A stretch of 64,000 nucleotides of DNA from Polytrichum commune (GCA_950295325.1 OX485805.1:29437501-29501500), one strand, 5' to 3'. Shown: positions 10,051-20,849, counted from the first letter of the stretch. Notes: generated from the sequence alone by a model not told the origin. Made by a program: numbers and translations.

Positions 10051-11787
10051 TCAGCAACCGGGCTGTCTGTTGGCAGGTTTTTGGTCACAGGCGGAGCCTT
10101 CTTCCTCTGGGAGGCGGATGAGACTGTAGCTTAATGCTCCGGCTGCAGCACCCAGAATTGGACCGACAATATACACCCACAGGGCATGGTAGTTCAGGGA
10201 CACCATTGCTGGGCCGATCGACCTTGCGGGGTTCATCGATGCTCCGGAAATTGGCCTGCGACGGGTGCAAACATGCCAATACTCAATGATTAGAGAGTTA
10301 CTTAAGGTAGATCGATCAGTGATCGGGGAGATTTTTGGACATAACCGGTTGACATCCTAGTGTTTGCATGTCCAACCGGTTACATGTTGACATCCTCCGG
10401 TTTTCCATTCTAAGTTCAATTGTCAACATGATTTCTGGGATCAACAAGAAGTATGAGGCAAACGACTACGGGCACAATTTGGAGTTGCTAATTAATCATC
10501 TCGTACAACACATGCACGCATTGATCCGAATGTTTGTCCAAATGCAAGTTACGGTTATGGAACTTACTTGGCCATCATGACATTTAGTGCAATCGTGGAG
10601 CCAACGGCGATTCCTGCCAATTTGCCGTGCTGCAAAGCAGACCAAAACAACACATAAGTCCAATGAACCTACTCAAGGGGGGACCGAGGTTTTCAAATGG
10701 GGGCTTTCAAATGGCGCTAGTCACCAAATGTTTTCATGAATATGATTACATGGCCTGTATGAATATCTTTACATTCATTACCAAAGTGAAGATTTTTTCG
10801 AGTTTCTTCTTGAACGATCGTATAGATCCCCCAATTACGTTGACCATCTGAGCTCGAATCATCAACGATTTCTTAACATGCAGTCCAATCTTTCTTAAAC
10901 TCATGTCTTGGGTGGGGGACCTACAGTATATGACCAATTTGATGAGCACGAGAACCTTCACTCTGATAATGACGAAGATGTTCTTCAGGGCTCCAGGAAT
11001 TGCGAGGAAAGTGGCGACGGTCTCGACTTGAATTTGCTTATTACCACCTTGCACTAATCAACCGCGTGTTTCATATCCTAGGACAAGTGGGCTCGTCGGA
11101 AAAAGTGACCATTTAAAAGTCATCTACCTTAGTGGTAACTTTTAATCAAGTTTCGATGAAAAGGGTATAATTAAGGAGGAGGCGATCACGTACCGATTGT
11201 GTGTCGGTGGTGACTGCGGAGACGACGAACATGAGAATGAAGGTGATGATGATCTCCAGCACCAGCGACTGCACGTCGCTTCCCGACGGCAACGTCGCGC
11301 CCAAGAAGGCCGCCGGAGGCAAGATCAAGCCGAGCACGAACGATGCCGCGACCCCCCCTGCACACTGGGCCACCACATACATAGGCACCTGGTGCCACGG
11401 GAAGTGCTTGGTGACCGCGGACGCGATGGTGACCGCGGGGTTCATGTGAGCTCCCGAGATGTGGCCCACGGTGTAAATCATGGCCGCCACCACGAGCCCG
11501 AACGTGAGGGCAACACCAACATGCGTGACCACCCCGCCCCGCAGTGCGTCCACCATGATGGCCCCGCACCCCGCGAACACCAAGATGAATGTGCTAATCA
11601 GCTCGGCCATTCCCTTCTTCAGCGGAGCGATCCACGGTCTTCGGGTCTCGTACGACGACCCTGCGGGGTGATCTGCTGAAGAATTCGGCTCAATGGGGTC
11701 ATCGTGGGTACGAGATAATCTTCCCACTTTGTTCCCGAGGGAGGAGCGGGAGGGCACGGCCGGCATCTGAATTCGGACGTCTGCCAT
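10051..11787 (-). CDS. NIP-type aquaporin (nodulin-26-like), 3 exons
   Basis: Exons 11787-11194, 10629-10568 and 10255-10051 splice with GT-AG borders in phase (0, then 2) to 286 residues, the normal NIP length. The start is the ATG at 11787, because the open frame extends upstream only by a non-ATG codon. Six hydrophobic segments are visible (for example [19 protein letters not shown] and [16 protein letters not shown]). Both half-helix motifs are intact: [10 protein letters not shown] (N116) and [10 protein letters not shown] (N227). By spacing to AQP1 the selectivity filter is F96, V215, A224, R230, so F-V-A-R. NIPs are membrane channels for glycerol, metalloids, ammonia or water; the substrate here is unknown. 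The gene lies wholly inside a Mutator-like element, yet the reading frame is undamaged. The introns carry repeat families A and B. Confidence 0.9.
10300..10410 (-). repeat. Repeat family B fragment next to and in NIP intron 2
   Basis: Contains GATCGGGGAGATTTTTGG, CATAACCGGTTGACATCCTA and TCCAACCGGTTACATGTTGA, matching 32100-32215. It lies in the NIP intron 10256-10567. Confidence 0.55.
10745..11135. repeat. MITE family A, internally inverted copy in NIP intron 1
   Basis: 10745-10905 reads as the minus orientation (CTTTACATTCATTACCAAAG, CAATTACGTTGACCATC), while 10915-11135 reads as plus (GATGAGCACGAGAACCTTCA, GTTTCATATCCTAGGA, CATCTACCTTAG at the end). Either two copies inserted tail to tail or one rearranged. 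It occupies most of the 564-bp intron 10630-11193. Confidence 0.6.
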
Positions 11788-12070
11788 TTGTGTTATTTTG
11801 TGTCGATCGTTGGCTGTTGCAGTGATGATTCTCAACTTTGTGACAAACTTCAAACCGACAACCCCTGCCTTCTCTTTATTAATGGCAAACACGATGATGT
11901 TTAGTCTTCAAATTACCAGGTAATCAAAAAACTGTGGGTCTTGATACAAATTACAATGAGGGCGTTCTTGATTTCTCTCAACGTTTTGAGCAATGATATT
12001 GGTGGGTTAATGATATGGGATTCTGTTCAGGAAAATACAAAAGGTTTACCAACATATAACAATGGTCACC

Positions 12071-12078
12071 TTTATATA
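12071..12078 (-). promoter_or_regulatory. Putative TATA box of the NIP gene
   Basis: TATATAAA on the minus strand, about 285 bp before the NIP start codon, which would give a 5' leader of roughly 250 nt. It lies within the MULE. Promoter activity is inferred from the motif and its position only. Confidence 0.45.
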
Positions 12079-12139
12079 GTAGCTAGGTTTCCAACTTTAT
12101 TTTTACTTTATTCATTAAAGGTTCTGTTTATGCTTTGGT

Positions 12140-12205
12140 TTTACTTTTACTTTTACTTTTACTTTTACTTTAATTGTACTTCTACTTTTACCTTTACTTT
12201 AAACC
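12140..12205. repeat. (TTTTAC)n microsatellite in the NIP upstream region
   Basis: Near-perfect TTTTAC/CTTTTA hexamer repeats, degenerating to CTTCTACTTTTACC towards the 3' end. About 70-130 bp upstream of the TATA motif. Confidence 0.8.
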
Positions 12206-12761
12206 TTAAAGTTTGGCGCATTTCTTTTCACTTCAGTAAACATTGAATTTTTTTACAAGGTAACAAGATCACATTTCTGGTGTTATATTTGATATTTACT
12301 TTGTGTACATACCATTGGCTTAATATGCCCGAATCAGTAAACAACACGTCACAGTTGATGGGGTCACATGTGTTTAAACGTGTGTTCTGATTTAACAGAT
12401 TGTCATCAACTGCACCTATGAGCAGTAGACACGTGGGATCACCCTATTGGTGGGAAGTTCATATTTGTCGTTGATAATAAATAAATTCCACATGGCCTTT
12501 TGTTATAATTTCATGATCATCTTCAAGCTTCCATTTGATTGTATTTGTATGCAAGTATTCTCTCCTAAGCTCCCTGCCATAATGATCATGTGGAATTCAA
12601 TGCCACATCATGGCCTTGGAAACAATTACTCATGGGAGGTTAGAAAATAGCCTTAGAGCATCCAAGGCCACATCATTGCCCCTTGCCAACTAATGAATAT
12701 TTATAAAATAACTATGAGGGAGAAAATAGGTCTTACATGCCAACTCGGAGGTGTTTCACTA

Positions 12762-12846
12762 AAGTAAGCTCCATCCGAGCTTCTTGATGGACTCATCCGA
12801 TTTTCGTTACTGGATGACTTTACTTGAGTGCCACGAATCCCCAACC
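12762..12846 (-). repeat. Right terminal inverted repeat of the MULE
   Basis: Inverted partner of 9184-9268, followed directly by the second CATATTATT target copy at 12847-12855. Confidence 0.9.
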
Positions 12847-13092
12847 CATATTATTGAGGAAATACGACAACATAAGTAATATGAGCTTAAAAATATATAC
12901 AACGAGTTTAAGCAATATAGATGGTATGAAATAATAACTTAGAACTCCCAAAAAACAAAAATATTCTCAAGAACACTTGAAACAAAAGTCCAAATTTACA
13001 CCAAACTGCCTGATCATGTCCATTCTTACACTAGTAACCCTAATTCTCATTAAATTCCCAATGATAAATGAAGTTCCCAAATAATTCCCAAG

Positions 13093-13791
13093 CAGGGTTG
13101 TCTATTGTGTCGTGACGGAGGCTAATCTCGGCATAATGTCGTGCCGTCACGACATGTATCCGTCACGACATTATGCCGGATGCTGTCTTTATCCTGACGG
13201 ACTTGAATTTTACCGAATTCTGTGTGTAATTACATTACCCCATTTTGGACACGTAGGATGTAAGATGTCCACGTGTGATGACATGTTAGCAAAGTAGAGG
13301 TAAAGTGGGGAAAAAATTACTAGTGCCCGTCCGCCCCCCCGTCCACCCCCGTTCCCCCCGTACGCACCCGTTCCCTCCCCCATCCGCTCCGTTCCCTCCC
13401 CCGTCCACCCCGTTCCCAACCCGGTCTGCCCCCGGTCTGCCCCCGTTCCCCCCCCCCCCCCCGGTCCACCCCCGTTCCCCCCGTACGCCCACCCCCCACC
13501 CCCGTCCGCCCCACACCCTCCTTAGTCATATTTTACTACTTTGATTTTAACAGAATGATAAAAATAATGGCAAAATGGTTTACCTGGCGCTAGGCATATC
13601 CACGTCCACGTCGGCCTTTTCTGCCACATAGGACGCCACCTTGGCAAGAAGGTAAGTATTTTACCCACCCTACTAGCTTCCCCCTAGGTTGACCCTACGT
13701 GGACCCTATTGTGTCGTGACGGAGGGGTCCGTCACGACACGACACGTCATGACGGCACGACACCGTCATGACGTCGGGATAGACAATCCTG
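13093..13791. mobile_element. hAT-type element, 699 bp, non-autonomous
   Basis: The ends are CAGGGTTGTCTAT and, inverted, CAGGATTGTCTAT. The 8-bp target duplication TTCCCAAG is perfect (13085-13092 and 13792-13799); 8 bp and CA..TG-type ends are hAT hallmarks. Subterminal regions carry many copies of GTCGTGACGG or its complement, including a hairpin GGCATAATGTCGTG/CACGACATTATGCC, as hAT transposase-binding regions do. The centre has a long C-rich tract (about 13325-13520) of CCGTCCACCCC-like units. The pogo copy at 33439-33446 preserves the empty site with a single TTCCCAAG. No transposase. Confidence 0.85.
13325..13520. repeat. C-rich low-complexity tract inside the hAT element
   Basis: Units of CCGTCCACCCC/CCGTTCCC/CCGTACGC with a run of about 14 C at 13447. 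The open frames predicted over it on both strands are artefacts of the repeat. Confidence 0.8.
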
Positions 13792-14012
13792 TTCCCAAGT
13801 GAAAACGGATGTATTTTAGATGTACATAACATAGTTGAAGGGAATTATAGCATTAACTACCATTTTCATATGACAAAAGGGAGATTCTAAATGTGGCATT
13901 ATCGAGTGCCGTAGTTGTATAAAAGAGGGAATTTTGAACTAAAAAGTCTTCGTCTTGCAAAAACGTGTTGTAATATTAAGGGTGTTGTATAAACGAGTGT
14001 ACGTGGTTAGAT

Positions 14013-14344
14013 TGTGCATGGTTGTCGTTCGGTGACATAAAATAGAACCGAGGATGTAGTACGTAGCTAGGATGCCGAGTATTTCAAAGAATAAAACCGG
14101 AACTCAATGAAGTGAAGTGTAACAAAGTCAACAACTTGGAAGGTTGTCCCTTAATTTGCATTGCTGTGCCTCTTGACCGGGGCTAGAATATGCTCACCTC
14201 TTTGATCTGGGCTCTTAAAATTACGACATTTTTGGTGTTTGGTGACACATGCGTAATAGTGGCACGTATCCTATTTTGAGGCATATGCTAGTTTAAGTTA
14301 TGGCATCTTATTATAGGGGATTACATCTTGAGCAATTGCTACTA
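14013..14344. other. Intergenic, no gene seen
   Basis: AT-rich flank between the pogo right end and the next fold-back element. Confidence 0.4.
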
Positions 14345-14353
14345 TTTATGTAC

Positions 14354-15755
14354 AGGGGACGTTAAACCCCTCCCCCCCTCCTCTCAGTTGGGGCGAACCA
14401 ACCCGTACATTGGTTCCTTGGAGGCAAGGGTTTAGGCATTCAACGCGGAATGAGTGTATGGGTTGGTTAGCCCAAATCTTCCCCTCTCCCTATGAGCTTT
14501 TCAGGGAGGTGGATAGAGGCCGGGATAACCCCCTAGAAAAATTCAAGATTTTTTTGGAACCGACTGGAAATTGTTGCATGTCTTGCCCGACTTTAAAAAA
14601 CACATTGCCCTTGCATTTTTGAAGGTTGCTTGTCCACAATTTCCCATATTGAGTGCAGTTCACCTGCAGGGTCAAAAATCCAATGTATGTGTGCATTTCC
14701 ACTTAATAAACAAGCAATTGATTGGGATTTCATTTCCAGCATAAACCCTTTAATAAACCATGTGATTGACTTGGAAGTTAGAAAAAATAATGTGAAATCC
14801 TCATTAGCATTGAGGTTAAAATTTGTGTGACTTACCAATTTAAAGGGTCTTTGTCATTCTAGAATGAGACTTAAATTAGTGTGTTGGTTTTGGTATGTGT
14901 ATTTTATAATAGTTTAGGTAATGCCTTCTACTTTCACAAGTATTCATACACATTCAAACGAATTCTGTGTGATTAATTGTAATCAAGCATATTTAGCCTT
15001 ATTAAGCTTGATGAATCTAATTAAGCCCGATTAAGCCTAATCAAATTAGAAATTGTGCTCACCAAACTGATTAACCCTAATTAATTTTCAAATGCACTTA
15101 CATGTATTGATTATGATTCAATTCAGAGATAGGAAATGATGTGCTTAATTACACTTGTTTAGGCTTCATTCCACTTAATTAGGTTTAGTGTGCTTACTTG
15201 CACTTAATCAGGCTTAATTAGTTCGAACGTGCATGTTTAGAAACTTAGGCCATGCGCTCAATTATGTTCTATTACAGCTATCTACGCTTAATTAGTTTGA
15301 ATGCGTATGAATACTTGTGAAAGTAGAAGCCATTACCTAAAATATCATAAATCACACATACTAAAACCAACACACCAATTTAAGTCTCATTCTAGAACGA
15401 CAAAGACCCCTTAATACTAATGAGGATTTCATATACTTTTTTCTTACTTCCAAGTCAATTACATGGTTTATTAAAGGATAATCTTTGAAAATGAAATCCC
15501 AATCAATTGCTTATTTACTAAGTGGAAATGCACACATATATTGGATTTTGGACCTTGCATGTGAATTGCACTCAATATGGGAATTGTGGACAAGCAACCT
15601 TCAAGAATGCAAGGGTAATGTCTCTTTTAAAGTTGGGCGGGACGGGCAACAATTTTGAGTTGAGTTCAAAAAAATCTCGAATTTCTTCTAGGGGAATACC
15701 ATGGCCCCTATCCACCTCTCCCTAGAAGCTCGTAGGGGGAGGTTTAGTGTCCCCC
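14354..15755. mobile_element. Fold-back Mutator-type element, about 1.4 kb
   Basis: The ends AGGGGACGTTAAACC and, inverted, GGGGGACACTAAACC are flanked by TTTATGTAC (14345-14353) and TTCATGTAC (15756-15764), 9 bp with one mismatch, pointing to the Mutator superfamily. The left arm runs to about 14962 and the right arm from about 15292; shared blocks include CAAGCAATTGATTGGGATTT, TTCTACTTTCACAAGTATTC and CATATTGAGTGCA. The right arm lacks about 100 bp present in the left. The loop (14963-15291) is rich in (C)TTAATTAGGCTTA-like repeats. Small open frames in the arms are not genes. Confidence 0.7.
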
Positions 15756-15764
15756 TTCATGTAC

Positions 15765-18289
15765 ATTCGCATTTGGCATGAAATAAAATTTCCTTGTAGA
15801 GGAACCGTACAAAAATATGCCTTTCTTATAAAGTATTATGCTAGAGTGTGATATAATCTATTTCGAAAGATCTCATTTTGGACTTGAACAAATCCTGTCA
15901 TAGAATAAACTATTGTCTACTTATTACCTCTAAGTTTATCTTTTCACACTCATCACGTGTCTTGGATCCCGACACCTAATGAGCTAGTTACACACTAACT
16001 CGACTCTAAATACCCTCACCAAGTGTCCTAAGTTATATCCGACACCCTTGTCAACCAAGAGATAGGAACTAATTATTCTTGTCCTTGAAAACTGTGCTAA
16101 CCTTGTCATATTTAGAGACCGTGTCCTTATTTATGGGTACTTGCCTCTCCCATTGCAAGTGCTTCGAAAGTTCCTCCATGGAGATGGACTCCACCTAACT
16201 CAGACACCTCCCCTCCCTCAGTAGTGAATGCATTGGGAACTTTGGGAACGTTAGGACTCTACTTTTTTGAGTTTGTTCCCTCGAGCTCAACAAAAGGGCA
16301 CCCTCTCGGTATCAGAGTAGCATACCTTACACTTATACCTTATACTTGACAGTCTAGTGTGCTTGCTAATATCTTGACATGAGTATGTTTAACGGTGTTA
16401 TGAGGTGTATGCCTATGTTACACAATGGTCTCCAAGTTGATCAAACTGTATACGAAGGACACTTGGGCATTAGTATGCTCAAGTATATCTTCTTGCATAC
16501 TAAAATGTCAGTACATCATGCTTGCCATTAGTTTGGCTCAATGATATCTTCCTCTTGCATGCCTGCTTATTTAAAACACAAAACTTCCATCTCGAGTATC
16601 CCAATGTGCTACACTAAATGTCTTAATGTGATTTTTTATTTTATTTTATTTTTTCACTTAGAAAATGTACTTATGTTGACGAACAATACCATGTCGACAA
16701 TTAGCGGGCGTGACACTTTGAGATCTCTAGGCATCTAGTTTGGGCCTTCACAAATAGTGTATGTGACATTGAATATCATAAACGGTGTATTACCGAGGTA
16801 AAAGGGGTCTAGTAATAACTTGACCCCCAAAAGGTTGTGGTTGATTCATCTCAAGTGGGTCTTTCCATACTAAGCTTGAGCTTCTAATGCTAATTTTTAG
16901 GTAAAGTACTCTCAAACCAAAATTCTACATGCTATGATAGAATTGATTGTGTTTCACCTTGGGTCATAGTGGTAGGCAAATGGCCATGGCCATTCCAATC
17001 TATTCATTTTTAGCACCTAGAGAAATCTCAAATTTTAGGATACATTATTGTTCTCATTGAGAACAATTCACCAGCCTAACATTGTTCATCTACATGGTTG
17101 TGTTCCATTCTATATTTAGCGTCTAACACGGGTCTCCACTATCTTACCTTCATGGGAAGAAATTGATGTCGGTACGAATAATAAATGATGCAAGTATGAA
17201 TAGTAAGAATATTGTAAATAATATCAGTTTTTCTCTGGGATAGTACATCTATGAATAGTATTTTTATCAAATAATATTGGGGGTGAACAATGTTTCATGT
17301 GAAACACTGACAACATTACAACTCCACCGAAATTTCCAAGTGCCAACCTAAATGTATGAATAGTAAATGAATATTCTTATTTTTTGGGGGCCATATAATA
17401 TAATTGACATATTCTAGGGTCATGGAACCGACCCACATGGCTGAATAAAGTTATGAACTTGCTACCTTTGGTTAATCATACTTTGATATCACGTTTTAAG
17501 AAATTCTCATGAAACCAAGAAAAAGAAAAATAAAGAAAAATGAAAGATTGGTGTGTTTTACACCAATACGAATGTTTGCCCGTTTGCCTTGTAATGTACA
17601 CATGTGAGTTGTGTAGTATTATAGGGTGGTGTTGACTTAGGTGGGTCACTCATTTTCAAGTTAAGAAACCATGTGCAAAAACCGGGTGTTTAAAAAAAAG
17701 GGTTATTAGAGTTGGTTTTGTCAACTTTCAATATCGTTACATTATATGTGTCAAATAGATTGTGTCGAAAACTCCCTCTTTTTCCTATTAAGGTATACGG
17801 ATCTTATTCAATTGGTTTTTTTTTTTTAATATCTATCTTCTATTATTCGTATTTACATCTTGAATTCTAATCTTACATTAACAATTGATGATAAACAACA
17901 ACATAAAAATCAGATTTAATAGTAGAACCCAGTAATGGTTTTTGGAAGTGCATGTGTAGTAATTCCTTGAATGATTACATAGGACCCCTAAATTGTGTTG
18001 AGTGTAGAGTAGTACTATAAAATTTAAGATTGGACGGTAGCCCAATATCTTTTAAACCTATGCCTCGACCCTTTATGGTGTTTGTGCTTAATCTCACACC
18101 TAGCCACACATGATTTAAATACAAAATGTCTAGTTAAGAAATGTAACACACAAGTAATGGAATTACAATCCACATACCCTTAGTAAATGGACGCATGCAT
18201 TAACTTATAGACAAAAGCTAGAGTGTTGTTGCAAGGACCTCATCTCCCTCTACTCTTAGTTTCTTGGGGGTGCAACTTATTATGCAAAC
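15765..18289. other. Intergenic, about 2.5 kb without a recognised gene
   Basis: AT-rich, with all frames broken. About 17160-17400 repeats TGAATAGTA(A/T) several times, and 16630-16655 is an (ATTTT)n tract. Possibly old transposon debris. Confidence 0.4.
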
Positions 18290-18480
18290 CCTTTGAAAGT
18301 GGAAAGGCCATGGTCTGAGATGACCCTAAACCACTGGATGATAGTGGAGAGGTACCCAAACTGAACGGAGTGGTTGGCGGTTCGATTCCCGACCGTGAAA
18401 TCGTCTCTTTACTTGACGGAAAACTAGTCAGGTGGAAAGGCCAAAAAATTAGACACCTTGTTGTAGAGGTTGTTTTGTTT
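18290..18480 (+). repeat. Possible SINE or tRNA-like relic
   Basis: GGAGTGGTTGGCGGTTCGATTCCCGACC-type text (18369-18397) contains a near-consensus RNA polymerase III B box (GGTTCGATTCC). A GTGGAAAGGCCA motif occurs at both sides (18299 and 18432). No tRNA fold could be made, so a tRNA gene is not called. Confidence 0.25.
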
Positions 18481-18884
18481 TAAGGTTCATGCATGCAATC
18501 TTAAGGGATGATCCCCAGATGTTTGGTTTTTTCATAACTAATAGAATCCCACCTATTTCACTACTAGTGACTTGCAAGGGGTCTTGTTTTCCTTTTATGT
18601 ATTGAACCAAGTTTAGAAGCGTATTGATTGATGAAGTTAATGTTAGATAGGATTGTTTTTTGATACAACTAGCTCAAATGGAAGCATGTGACACTAAAAC
18701 TTGTTCGTTGTGCATGCTATTTTTTATTGTATATTGTTTATTGTATATGTTTGTTGGGCCTCTTGGACACTTGAAGGTTATTGGTAAGACTTCACCCAAC
18801 CTATTGTAGTTCTTAGTAATTAACAATTAAGAAACAAGAAGGTGAGTAGTAAGAAGGTAGTGAGATTATATTAAGTGGGCCCAA

Positions 18885-19109
18885 TTTGGTTACTTATCCT
18901 AATTACACACCAAAATAACAAGTGTTTAAGTAAAATCTAATTGCATGCTCCTAGACATAATTTAGGACCATTAAGAAAATAGAGATCTTCACTTTGATAA
19001 TGAATATGGTACTCATATGAGCTCTGAAAAGTACAAGGAAAGTGGCTTCAACTTCAATATACCTTTGCCAATCATCATGCATTTAATCATATGTTTAATA
19101 TCCTAGGAG

Positions 19110-19137
<28 letters not shown>
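18885..19137 (+). repeat. MITE family A, internally deleted copy
   Basis: Begins CCCAATTTGGTTACTTATCC, contains GATCTTCACTTTGATAATGA and ends TATCCTAGGAGAATTAGATG...GGCTACCTTA. About 100 bp shorter than the consensus. Confidence 0.55.
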
Positions 19138-19149
<12 letters not shown>

Positions 19150-19547
19150 GGTTACTCCCGGCATTTACATATGCTTGGATGAATTTCTTCACTTCACAAG
19201 TAGAAACAAGGTATCGAAATGACACAACCATCTAACACGAAGTATAATCTACTTATGCTTTGACATTTAGATGTTGTTTACACCAGGGACCATGAAGTCG
19301 TCCCAATGCCCCATAAAATTTGTGATTGGTTGTTGAACTCGTCATGGGACCACTTCGGTTTACACCAAGAAAAAGATTGTCAAAGTGACCATGGAGTTCG
19401 AGGTCTCCAAAAGACATATTTTAAGACCCACATTATCCATTGACATGGTCCAACGGATATTACAGTGGGAGAGGCAAAAGAAGTGCTCTAGTAGAAAAAG
19501 GCAAGGGCCGATGGCAGAGAAATGTTGTTAGAATAAAGAAATGTTGG

Positions 19548-20130
19548 GGCGAACCAACCCGTACATTGGTTCCTTGGAGGCAAGGGTTTAGGCATTCAAC
19601 ACGGAATGAGTGTATGGGTTGGTTAGCCCAAATCCTCCCCTCTCCCTATGAGCTTTTTAGGGAGGTGAATAGAGGCCAGGACAACCCCCTAGAAAAATTC
19701 AAGATTTTTTTGAACCTGACCGGAAATTGTTGCATGTCCTGCTCGACTTTAAAAAACACATTGCTCTTGCATTCTTAGAGGTTGCTTGTCCACAATTCCC
19801 ATATTGAGTGCAGTTCACCTACAGGGTCAAATATCCAATATATGTGTGCATTTCCACTTAATAAACAAGCAATTGATTGGGAGTTCATTTCCAACTTAAA
19901 TCCTTTAAATAAACCATGTAATTGACTTGGAAGTGAGAATGAAATATGTGAAATCCTCATTAGCATTGAGGTTAAAATATGTGTGACTTACCATTTTAAA
20001 GGGTCTTTGTCATTCTAGAATGAGACTTAAATTGGTGTGTTGGTTTTAGTATGTGTGTTTTATGATATTTTAGGTAATGGCTTCTACTTTCACAAGTATT
20101 CATACGTATTCAAACGAATTATGTGTGAAC
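19548..20130. mobile_element. Half copy of the 14.4-kb fold-back element
   Basis: Nearly identical to 14392-14960 (both start TTGGGGCGAACCAACCCGTA and end near TATTCAAACGAATT). No opposite arm was found. It is followed directly by a coding remnant. Confidence 0.65.
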
Positions 20131-20642
20131 AAGCCTCTGTCTCCAAGCAATGCGTCTTTTGCCTCCCCAACACAAGCAAATCAATTAAGCACAAGTTTTG
20201 GATTGCATTCAAGCTCGGAGAGTTTGGTGGTGGGCCACCTGCATCATGCATGAACTTTGTGTGGTTAGAACTAGCAACTATGATAGTTTTCAATGGAAAC
20301 ATGCTCTCTTTGGGAAAAAAAATTCCTAAGAAGTTTGTCAAAAAGATTAAGATTTGGCACCTACTTCATGGCAATGCCCTTTGAACTATTTGGATCAAGT
20401 GCAATGACAAGGTGTTTAACCAAGAACAATAGCATGAAACCAAAGTTAAATACCTCATTTGGGATGACCGTATTGTGTACGCCAAGGTGGCTTGGTGGAG
20501 AGTGGTCAAGTATGTTAAGATTAGCGTATTTTCACCTGAAGCTCTCCTCAAAGGTTTTTGACCAAACGTGGGCCGTTAGAAATGTTCTTTGTAGGAGCGG
20601 CAATAGGATATCACTTGGAACTAGAAGCAGCAACACACTTAG
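20130..20642 (+). pseudogene. LINE-type coding remnant (zf-RVT/C-terminal region)
   Basis: Conceptual reading gives KKIKIWHLLHGNAL, then TIWIKCNDKVFNQEQ, then HETKVKYLIWDDRIVYAKVAW, each separated by an in-frame stop where tryptophan would stand (TGA, then TAG), followed after a frameshift by FDQTWAVRNVLCRSGNR. The pattern 'LWTIWIERNDxVFN..W' followed by 'WD...YA+.AW' is what I know from the C-terminal part of plant LINE-like reverse-transcriptase ORFs. Assignment is from memory of that pattern, hence moderate. It sits inside or beside the fold-back element arm, as captured sequence would. Confidence 0.5.
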
Positions 20643-20732
20643 GTAGTTAGATGCTATGATTGTTCACTTGGTGGCATGAAGATAGTCCTTGGTAGGAGGT
20701 ATTGGGTGTGTTGTCATTAGTGGTGTCCAACA

Positions 20733-20849
20733 CTACACTAAATATTTGATGTTCGTTACTTTCATAGGGTTAGTGATATTTAGTGTATGCGTTCGTATTT
20801 AATATATCAAACACTAGTCATCATATTTAGTGTAGTGATATTCGCATCC
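20733..20849. repeat. Small TIR element, family E ends
   Basis: CACTACACTAAATAT and its exact inverse ATATTTAGTGTAGTG flank 117 bp. No coding. A derivative of the family at 6187-6588. Confidence 0.6.

Larger units (their letters stand above)
9184..12846. mobile_element. Mutator-like element (Pack-MULE type) carrying a whole NIP gene
   Basis: The terminal inverted repeats are 9184 to about 9268 and 12846 to about 12762 (inverted). They start GGCCGGGGATTCGTGG and GGTTGGGGATTCGTGG and differ at about 4 of 85 positions. The flanking target duplication is CATATTATT at 9175-9183 and 12847-12855, a perfect 9 bp as Mutator transposases make. The pogo element continues uninterrupted across the two flanks, and pogo copy 2 shows the unoccupied site (CGTATGATT, 32867-32875). 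No transposase is present, so the element is non-autonomous. Its cargo is an intron-containing aquaporin gene with TATA box, stop codon and poly(A) signal all between the repeats. Confidence 0.85.
9075..14012. mobile_element. Pogo-like (Tc1/mariner) element, copy 1, split by two insertions
   Basis: Three pieces align in order to the intact copy at 32770-33649: 9075-9183, 12847-13092 and 13792 to about 14012. Shared blocks are TGTTCTCCCTCTTTAGTATG (left end), TTATTATCGAGGTGTCGTC, AAGTAATATGAGC, and the right-end AAGGGTGTTGTAT(A/T)AACGAG. Ends of this style are typical of plant pogo/Lemi-type elements. This copy has lost the transposase remnant that copy 2 keeps. It is interrupted by a Mutator-like element and by a hAT element. 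Confidence 0.7.

Noticed and set aside
11197-11679. A 160-codon plus-strand frame opposite NIP exon 1
   Set aside because: Antisense shadow of the GC-rich aquaporin exon, with no domain.
11788-11892. 35-codon upstream extension of the NIP frame
   Set aside because: It starts at a GTG codon, which plants do not normally use; the first ATG is at 11787.
13286-13544. Gly- or Pro-rich frames on both strands
   Set aside because: Generated by the C-rich tract inside the hAT element.
18290-18480. A tRNA gene at the GGTTCGATTCC motif
   Set aside because: No acceptor, D or anticodon stems can be paired around it; kept only as a SINE-like relic.
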